This document shows positions 8,201-13,227 of a stretch of DNA of 15,126 nt, one piece after another (position 1 is the first letter of the stretch; each line of letters starts with the position of its first letter). The translations under genes and the position numbers were made by a program. The notes below the pieces were generated by a model, which was not told the origin of the DNA, ran no database searches, and was given only the letters and a program-made list of their open reading frames with translations. The stretch is from contig CAZWQM010000031.1 of assembly GCA_964636225.1 (NCBI GenBank), positions 1-15,126 on the forward strand, in the 5' to 3' direction. Source of the DNA: UBA1858 sp964636225 (GTDB lineage Bacteria; Pseudomonadota; Gammaproteobacteria; UBA4575).

Positions 8201-9755
8201 CCACTATCAACACACGCAGGTCCATTGTTCCATTGCTTTCAGACGACATTAAGTCATTAGCATTGGATTTGCGCATAGGCAATTCAAACCAGAACACACT
8301 GCCTTGGCCAATCACGCTGTCTACTCCAAGCTCTCCACCCAGTACATTCACCAGCTGTTTGCAGATCGTCAAACCCAGACCTGTACCACCGTATTTACGT
8401 GTGGTGGTGGCATCTGCCTGTGAAAATGCTTCAAATATTCTTTCTTTAGCCTCATCCGGGATACCGATACCGGTATCCTTAACCTCAAACCGCAGTCGAA
8501 TATCGTCTCCATGTGTCTGTATTAAGTTAATGTAAATCCCAATTTCGCCGGAGCTTGTGAATTTAATTGCGTTACCGCACAAATTTAATAATAGCTGGCG
8601 TATTCTGCGCGAGTCACCGATAACCATTCCCGGGATACTTGGGCAGATAAGATGCGCAAGATCAAGATTTTTGCTTTGAGCCTGGGTTGCCATAATTCTG
8701 ACCACATCATCCAGCATCTCACGCAAATTGAACTCTTTAGACTCGACGACCAATTTTCCGGAATCGATTCGCGAGAAATCCAGAATATCATCAATCAGTG
8801 CCAGTAAAGCATCACTGGAATTACGTGCAATCGTCACATATTCTCTTTGCTTGTCCGTGAGTCTCATTCCATCCAATAATTCCAGCATTCCTAAAATACC
8901 ATTCAGTGGAGTTCTTAACTCGTGACTGACATTGGCAGCGAACTCGCCTTTAATCCGTGCTGACTGAATCGCGGCATCACGCGCTGTTTCTAATTGGACT
9001 TCACGATCCTGCAGCGATTCAATCATAGTATTGAACGCGGTTTCCATTTCCTGGATATCCTGGGGCCCGGACAATTCAGCGCGCACCTCCCTATCACCAT
9101 CCTGGGCACGGTGCATAAAGCCCATAAGTTGTTGAAGAGGACGAGTAACACGCCGGGTAATCATCAGAAGAATCACCATCAAGACCATCGACAAGCCCAG
9201 CGAAATAAGAATATTAACTTTGCCAATTCGACTGATTAGAGAATGCAACGCCGCCTTGCTTTGCACCACCCTGACATAACCCAGCAACTCAGGCGCAGGC
9301 TCTTCATCAAACGCGTCTTCGTCTGTTTCATGCAAATAATATACGGGCGCAACGAAATACCAGTCCTGCTCGGTCTCTTTTATAAGGTCGACTTCATTAC
9401 TCCAGCCCCCCTCGGATGGTAATGTATTCTGTCCCTTTTCGATCAGCGGTTTTTTTTCAGTGTCATAAACACCCACACCCCGCACATCAGGGAAATTCAA
9501 TATTGCCGCGACAGAATCTTCAACGTTTTCAACATTACTTACCAATAAACCCAAAATAGTTTGTGACGCAAAAGTCTCTGTCACTTTTTTACCTTTTTCC
9601 AGGAGGTTTTCGCTGACCGCGTTTGAAGTGAATTCAGAAATGAAAAAGGTCGATATCACCGCTGTAGATATAATTACACCCACCAATGCCATCAGCAACT
9701 GACGTCGAAAGTCAGGAGGAATTACTATAGCCTTTATATAATTAAAAAATTTCAT
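5250..9755 (-). CDS. Giant hybrid histidine kinase with full phosphorelay and GGDEF-EAL c-di-GMP output
   Basis: A 1501-residue inner-membrane signalling protein. Order: membrane segment (about 20-41), periplasmic region (about 42-178), second membrane segment (about 180-199), and HAMP (about 200-255). HisKA follows with H278 in SHELRTP. The HATPase has NLCGN 391-395, DTGIGIP 427-433 and GGTGLGL 456-462. REC1 (acceptor D568, K619), REC2 (D708, K761), HPt (H855 in AHSIKGS) and REC3 (D980, K1032) come next. The GGDEF domain has GGDEF at 1139-1143 and inhibitory-site RAGD at 1130-1133, five residues before it. The EAL domain has EAL 1266-1268, ITEST 1358-1362, DDFGTGYSS 1387-1395 and AEGVE 1443-1447. 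The front half resembles BarA/EvgS tripartite kinases; the back half resembles stand-alone REC-GGDEF-EAL regulators. The inferred relay is H278 to D708 or D568, to H855, to D980, then output. It starts 9 nt after the binding-protein gene stop, without a clear Shine-Dalgarno site. No truncation or frameshift was seen. Whether it makes or degrades c-di-GMP in vivo is unknown. Confidence 0.92.
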   Translation of the reverse strand: MKFFNYIKAIVIPPDFRRQLLMALVGVIISTAVISTFFISEFTSNAVSENLLEKGKKVTETFASQTILGLLVSNVENVEDSVAAILNFPDVRGVGVYDTEKKPLIEKGQNTLPSEGGWSNEVDLIKETEQDWYFVAPVYYLHETDEDAFDEEPAPELLGYVRVVQSKAALHSLISRIGKVNILISLGLSMVLMVILLMITRRVTRPLQQLMGFMHRAQDGDREVRAELSGPQDIQEMETAFNTMIESLQDREVQLETARDAAIQSARIKGEFAANVSHELRTPLNGILGMLELLDGMRLTDKQREYVTIARNSSDALLALIDDILDFSRIDSGKLVVESKEFNLREMLDDVVRIMATQAQSKNLDLAHLICPSIPGMVIGDSRRIRQLLLNLCGNAIKFTSSGEIGIYINLIQTHGDDIRLRFEVKDTGIGIPDEAKERIFEAFSQADATTTRKYGGTGLGLTICKQLVNVLGGELGVDSVIGQGSVFWFELPMRKSNANDLMSSESNGTMDLRVLIVDDSEIVQFSVQQIFEKWGAYVECAESGESALLKLRHAAHRNKSFDVVLVDEFMTGGNGIELMRSIDQSSEINSTRRVLMTNQTYPEYFLERFHEIDGLVQKPILQSSLYDSVSTAMKGSVNIVNPIFANNAELNDIALNAQVLVAEDNSANQQVAIGMLERLGCSVIVVANGIEAINQLERSRFDLVFMDCNMPEMDGYEATSKIRAGNHANANIPIIAMTANVQEGDRQKCLLAGMNDYLSKPLKLDKLRVKIEKWLPTLPAELNEQTVDGISVLDVVEPSTGSIDKARIDELRDSVAGAFDKMVEAYIEDLPGLLNSLEEAVNSKDAKLVQHYAHSIKGSSKNFGAVELANVAKEIEDMGRDEQLLDVNTHLISLFEEVDRVIGYLDNLIHPQKDRIISDNPVRPSEKIDRVLIADDDRSMRLALMNVLDSVGYELNEVENGQEALDYCREHMPDLVLLDAMMPEMDGFNACEKIRLLETGKHIPILIVAALDDEESVERAFEVGATDYLPKPVHFAVLRQRISRLLHAANVERHVRQLAYTDPLTGLPNRTTLSTYLNELLAKAHASGDMIAMLFMDLDRFKLVNDKLGHSVGDLLLKAVADRVQRCVRAGDMVARLGGDEFTIIIDRAKSRDAVARIAQTICDSIERPFSFSGQEIFVSTSIGISLYPMDGNDIGELMKHADTAMFRAKEVGCSYFFYESDMEAAMTRKVEIEADLRRSVSRDQIDVYFQPKADLKTNQIIGVEALVRWNHPQKGLICPQEFIPLAEETGIINEIGLWVMIGACLQIQDWIEKGYGTYSVAINLSGVQLENGCIVNQVKQVLEETRIDPSLLELEITESTIMNHPERVIEVLKLLKEMRVKLAIDDFGTGYSSLNYLKRFPIDSLKIDAAFVRDVETDADDRAIVQSIIALAKSMRLKVVAEGVETRHQQEFLRAQDCDFIQGYYIGRPVSAEEFEEYVLKNDKSYISVVHHLSDCRGS

Positions 9756-9764
9756 TTCAATAAT

Positions 9765-10718
9765 TTAGTTGGATACCGGGAACACCACATCAAATTCTCT
9801 CAGTTCAGGTCTTGACAGATCCAGACCCAAATGTTCAGCCGTACGCGAATTAATCGCCTGTTGCAGTCCCGTAGTTGGATACATCTCATTCCCTGCTTTG
9901 GATGGATTGGCCTGAATTTTTTCTACCAGTCTGGCTAATTGTCTGCCATGCGATTTATTATCGGGATACATTGAAAACAGAACGCCCTTCTTAACATGAC
10001 CCAGCGCACTGGAGAACACAACGATATTCTTTTGCCAGGCATTCTCTAAAATAAATGGCAACACAACTTTGGAATCAACCACCTTACTATCCTGAAGTAA
10101 CCACAACGTAGTATCATCAAGGCCATTCCCGGAAAAAATCTCATCATAGATAATAGCGGCTTGCTTAATATCTGTCGCCTTGTATGCAACCAATCGTACT
10201 CCATTTCGCTCGGCGTGTCGTTTTGCCAGATCAACCAGCCACTGATTATTGGATGGGTTGTAGACTACGATCACTTTCTTGCGCTTATTATCAAGACGAT
10301 GCAATAAATCAATCAATGCTCTTGGATCAGGGGTAAGCGCAATTGCTGGATATCTATTGGTATCGCTGGACGCGGATAACAGGGCGCCATTCACAACTGC
10401 TATATTAGGCGGTACATAAATAGAAGCTTTCTGCCCCAATCGGCCCAGCGTGATGACGGCATTAAGATTTTCTTTTTGTACCCAATGAGCAATATCTATG
10501 GAATCGTATTTTTTATCTAATATCAATTGGGGAACATGCTTACCGAGCTCGTCATCCACACCTTCCACAACATTATCGAATATAATTTTGAAAGGTGCCC
10601 GCAGTTCCGGAATGATCACTCCTACTTTTGTTTCGGCATGCGCAGAAACACACAGAAACACTGAAGCAATGACAACGACTATTGTTGTTATGATTGCTCT
10701 GTATTTGTCAAATAACAT
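9765..10718 (-). CDS. Periplasmic ABC-type substrate-binding protein (ABC_sub_bind family) paired with the sensor kinase
   Basis: A 317-residue exported protein. Residues 1-28 form a signal peptide (hydrophobic core about 9-24, probable cleavage after SAHA). The rest looks like the two-lobed PF04392 binding-protein fold: VGVIIPELRAPF at the start of lobe one, NAVITLGRLG near 90, and KKVIVVYNPSNNQW around 153-166 opening lobe two. TTLWLLQDSKVV, with a periplasmic-binding-type VVFSS strand after it, and MYPDNKSHGRQLA near the end also fit. No permease or ATPase gene adjoins it. It is followed after 9 nt by the giant kinase, so it most likely presents a ligand to the kinase's periplasmic region rather than feeding a transporter. 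The ligand is unknown. The ATG is preceded by only a weak GAGTG-like ribosome site, and the upstream region is the decayed TonB gene. Confidence 0.82.
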   Translation of the reverse strand: MLFDKYRAIITTIVVVIASVFLCVSAHAETKVGVIIPELRAPFKIIFDNVVEGVDDELGKHVPQLILDKKYDSIDIAHWVQKENLNAVITLGRLGQKASIYVPPNIAVVNGALLSASSDTNRYPAIALTPDPRALIDLLHRLDNKRKKVIVVYNPSNNQWLVDLAKRHAERNGVRLVAYKATDIKQAAIIYDEIFSGNGLDDTTLWLLQDSKVVDSKVVLPFILENAWQKNIVVFSSALGHVKKGVLFSMYPDNKSHGRQLARLVEKIQANPSKAGNEMYPTTGLQQAINSRTAEHLGLDLSRPELREFDVVFPVSN

Positions 10719-10747
10719 GACGATTCACTCAGGGTGAAAAGTTTGAT

Positions 10748-11640
10748 TAAAAATCTATTCTTATATTCAGCAAATACAGTTCTTCTCTCCAGTGGCAAAT
10801 CATTGGAAATATTCAAAGTGGCATCCGTCGGCTCTTCCGGGGATGAGTTCAACAGGTTTCTTACTCCCGCAGCGACTTCTAGCTATTACTAAAAGCCTTG
10901 CTACGCAGAGTAAGATCGACCACCGCATAATCATCCAGCTCATCACGTGAATCCCGCGGCGGACGATCTCGATCAAGTACAAAATTGACTGCCGGAGTAA
11001 TTATCCAGTTCGGCATAAACTCCCAATTGGCGCGGGCATAAATCTGATGGTGAGGTGCATTGCCGGCATCTTTATTGGAATCTTCATCTTCGGAATCCTG
11101 AAACGCATAGTTGGTCAGCAAGGAAAAATTACCTGTGGGTATCCATTCCATTTCCAGTTCAAAGCCATAGCCTGTTTGCTCATCAGCATTTTGCGCAGTT
11201 AACGTACTCCCTACTTGCACAAACCGAATAATATCGTCCCATTTGTAATAAAAAACGTTAGCACCCAAGTGTAAAGATTCCGCCGGACGATAATCCAGCG
11301 CGAATTCAAATGTTTCTATTTCTTCCAGGTCCAGCTCATCATTACCCAGTGCCACAGGGTTATTCTGATTACGGAATTCGGCAAAGGAAGGAGCACGGAA
11401 AGCCTGTACATAAAGGAGCTTTAAGGTCGTGTCGTGTCTAGCCGACCACACCAAAGCTAAACGAGGATTCCAGGTATCGCCAAAATCATTGTAGGCATCA
11501 TAACGAATACCCGCGGTTAGTTCCCAGTCATTGGCGAGGCTCCAAACATCCTGGACAAAGCTATATTTATTATCACGGTGCTTTTCAGGTAAAAAAACAA
11601 ATGGAGTATCAGACACATTGGTTAACACTCCAAAATTCAA
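10748..11640 (-). pseudogene. 3' remnant of a TonB-dependent outer-membrane receptor gene
   Basis: The minus strand encodes the last third of a TonB-dependent receptor beta-barrel: YSFVQDVWSLANDWELTAG, NPRLALVW, YVQAFRAPSFAEFRNQNNP, TFEFALDYRP, and YDIIRF-like strands with WEFMPNWIITPAVNFV. The frame hits a stop at 10879-10881 after LTLRSKAFSNS. Shifting by one base, as if a C had been lost from CC near 10882, restores a credible end: LEVAAGVRNLLN, then LPLERRTVFAEYKNRF with the terminal Phe expected of a barrel protein. A run of five T where four would give TTT TAA hides the natural stop near 10748. The plug and first barrel strands are missing because the left end is fused to a TPP-enzyme fragment near 11640. 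The substrate of the former receptor is unknown. Confidence 0.85.
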
Positions 11641-12166
11641 CAAAGAGAAGTAGTGAGTGCAATGCGAAAACATCGCTGCGGCATTAATTCCAGTATCCGC
11701 TGATTCGTGAGTCGCACCCTTGCCAAAATTGGCCAAAGAAGTTTGAGCAGTAATGACCAACAGAGGCGTATGGTTGTCATAGGCTGATGCGACGCCTGTG
11801 ATCAGATTTGTGGTTCCAGGACCTACCGTTCCACAGCACACGCCTATTTTTCCTGAATCGAGCATAGCCATCGGCCATGAAAGCGGCCCCTGTTTCATGT
11901 CGGGCCACCACAGCTCTGGGCCCACCTCGACGCTCACTTCTGGCCAATGCATTATACAGTGACTCAATTGGGCCACCAGGCACACCAAAGACATACTCCA
12001 CGCCTAATTGTTCAAGGTAGGTTACCAATAAATCCGCTAGCTCCAGATTAGGTTGGGATAAATGCGACACCGCACGTTCTGGATTGCGCGCAGGAACATC
12101 AAACGTGACTTTATTTTCAATGATGCGTTTGGTTTGCTCGCTTATTATTCTTGTTGGCGCGCTCAT
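11641..12166 (-). pseudogene. 5' remnant of a thiamine-diphosphate enzyme gene (acetolactate-synthase-like), frameshifted
   Basis: The minus strand begins with ATG at 12164-12166 behind GAAGG (12171-12175). Residues 41-104 read as the N-terminal pyrimidine-binding domain of the TPP family: LADLLVTYLEQLGVEYVFGVPGG, then RHETGAAFMADGYARF with the catalytic glutamate E91. Near 11855 the frame breaks; one frame over it continues with SGKIGVCCGTVGPGTTNL and PLLVITAQT, then a stretch ending MFSHCTHYFSLL. A lost dinucleotide in a TC repeat would explain the break and restores the family pattern YARxSGK. After about 170 residues, of roughly 550 in the family, the sequence runs directly into a TonB receptor near 11640. 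The central and C-terminal TPP-binding domains are gone, so enzyme activity is not expected. Acetolactate synthase, glyoxylate carboligase or a related decarboxylase cannot be separated from this fragment. Confidence 0.85.
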
Positions 12167-12215
12167 TTTTCCTTCTTTTAGAACCCTGGAAACTGGTTAA
12201 AAGCAACAACAAGTT

Positions 12216-12240
12216 AACAAACCACTTTAAGTGGGCTGTT
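12216..12240. repeat. Interrupted palindrome in the leader of the TPP-enzyme remnant
   Basis: CCACTT-T-AAGTGG (12222-12234) is a perfect odd palindrome. It is flanked by AACA (12216-12219) and TGTT (12237-12240), which also pair after a 2x2 gap. It starts about 50 bases before the TPP start codon, so it could be an operator or a leader hairpin with a very tight loop. Its function is unknown. Confidence 0.5.
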
Positions 12241-12281
12241 GAATTTAAAGCGTTTTCTTGGCTTTAAAACTAAAACTTGTG

Positions 12282-12298
12282 TTAACTTAGTAAGTTAA
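12282..12298. repeat. Perfect 17-base palindrome, candidate operator
   Basis: TTAACTTA-G-TAAGTTAA is a perfect inverted repeat with a single central base. Extra half-site copies flank it (AACTT at 12275-12279 and AAGTT at 12296-12300 in the surrounding sequence), a pattern common in cooperative operators. It lies about 115 bases upstream of the TPP-enzyme start codon. AT-richness raises the chance of coincidence, but a perfect 8+1+8 match is uncommon. Confidence 0.5.
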
Positions 12299-12468
12299 GT
12301 TATTGTTTTAATTCTAATAATAGTACGTAACATAAATATTTATCTAACTTTTTGTTACATATTACTTTAATTGCTTATGTCCAGAAAATTACTAACATTA
12401 ATCAATTATTATTACGGGTTAAAGGATAATTAAGTAACTATCTGATATTTATCCTAGTTATATTAAGG

Positions 12469-12504
12469 AAAAAATTTAACAGGGAATACACAGTAAAACC
12501 CTGT
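12469..12504 (-). terminator. Possible Rho-independent terminator on the minus strand
   Basis: Read on the minus strand, ACAGGG (12499-12504) and CCCTGT (12479-12484) form a six-base-pair stem, with a possible extra G-U pair, around a 14-base loop. TAAA and then six T (12469-12474) follow. The stem is short and the T-run is set back four bases, so it would be weak. It lies about 115 bases past the end of the degraded gene at 12621-13196, which it could have terminated. Confidence 0.35.
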
Positions 12505-12620
12505 CGCTTTGCTACTTAATCGAGGGCTGTAAAATCAATAACTGACAACTAAAATAGCGACAAGTAGAACAGGTTAAACCTTCCCCTAATGCTACACGAT
12601 ACATAAAATCCAGAAATAAT

Positions 12621-13196
12621 CTAATAAGTTTCACCTATCTTGTTGAAATAAATATGATTTCTTAGTGGATAAATTTTCTGATTCAGCGGCCGTGACGACA
12701 GCTGGTACAGATAAGGACTTAATGTATTCTCAAGCGTGTTAGACACAGCCTCTTTAAGGTGTGAACCAGCTTGAGCAGTAAGCTCAAGGAGGGTTGGCAA
12801 ACTCCAATTCGTTTTGAATTAGCTCCTGTCAGCTGGTCTCTTTGGCGACCGAATCAAGATCTACTATCATTATCGGGCGGTTAAAAAACAATCCGACAAT
12901 ATCACCTCCCTCAAGAACTAATATCAAGCTGTCGGGCACTAATAGTTTTATGGGATATCAACCCACCAAAGAATCTCTCCAAATTAACAAATTATTTGAA
13001 TTTGATCGCGAATCATCCAGCCAATACGACAAATATAGAAGAAAAATGACTATTCGCGCGCATAGGCAAGAGAGACAGTCTTTAGACCAACTTAATAAAT
13101 ACAAATCACAAATATCAACAAAATCGAGGAAATTCATGCCTCTAAAGGCATCATTGCATGCTGCGTCACAACATCCCGTAGAGATTTTAATGCCAT
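12621..13196 (-). pseudogene. Degraded gene of unknown function, readable only across several frames
   Basis: On the minus strand, protein-like sequence continues through at least four lesions. ATG at 13194-13196 gives MALKSLRDVVTQHAMMPLEA, then TGA at 13134-13136. Two bases over, NFLDFVDICDLYLLSW leads to a hydrophobic segment (IVIFLLYLSYWL) and LLIWRDSLVG, then TGA at 12958-12960. The same frame continues YPIKLLVPDSLILVLEGGD and VGLFFNRPIMIVDLDSVAKE, then TGA at 12829-12831, then QELIQNELEFAN. A shift near 12792 leads to LLELTAQAGSHLKEAV and LENTLSPYLYQLSSRPLN, ending at TAG 12621-12623. The reconstructed protein would have about 190 residues with one membrane segment. I do not recognise the family. 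The case rests on coherent, non-random protein sequence in consecutive pieces on one strand; the exact ends are uncertain. It is divergent from mltF, with 31 bp between starts. Confidence 0.6.
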
Positions 13197-13227
13197 TTAT
13201 CTAGAATTTAGTTACCCTATACTGATT

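Larger units (their letters stand above)
12167..12468. other. AT-rich upstream region of the TPP-enzyme remnant, with palindromes
   Basis: No coding sequence was seen on either strand. The region should hold the promoter of the minus-strand TPP gene: a Shine-Dalgarno GAAGG lies at 12171-12175, and two palindromes are annotated separately. TACTAT-like -10 candidates occur on the minus strand near 12325-12335, but none has a good -35, so no promoter is called. Confidence 0.45.

Noticed and set aside
12736..12742. GTTAGAC-type core inside GTGTTAGACAC, resembling an integron attC site half.
   Set aside because: No matching RYYYAAC partner at suitable spacing, no integrase and no cassette-like gene arrangement.
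10748..13196. The decay zone as an insertion-sequence or prophage scar.
   Set aside because: No transposase remnant, terminal inverted repeats or target-site duplications were visible; the remnants are ordinary metabolic, receptor and unknown genes.
12842..13204. A plus-strand reading frame of 120 codons before mltF.
   Set aside because: It begins with TTG, has no ribosome site, and gives a low-complexity Ser/Lys/Arg-rich product. The opposite strand of the same stretch reads as much more convincing, though broken, protein sequence, so this frame is most likely its antisense shadow.
13218..13223. TATACT, a good -10-like hexamer just upstream of mltF.
   Set aside because: It is only four bases from the start codon and has no acceptable -35 at 16-18 bases; as a promoter it would give a leaderless or truncated message.
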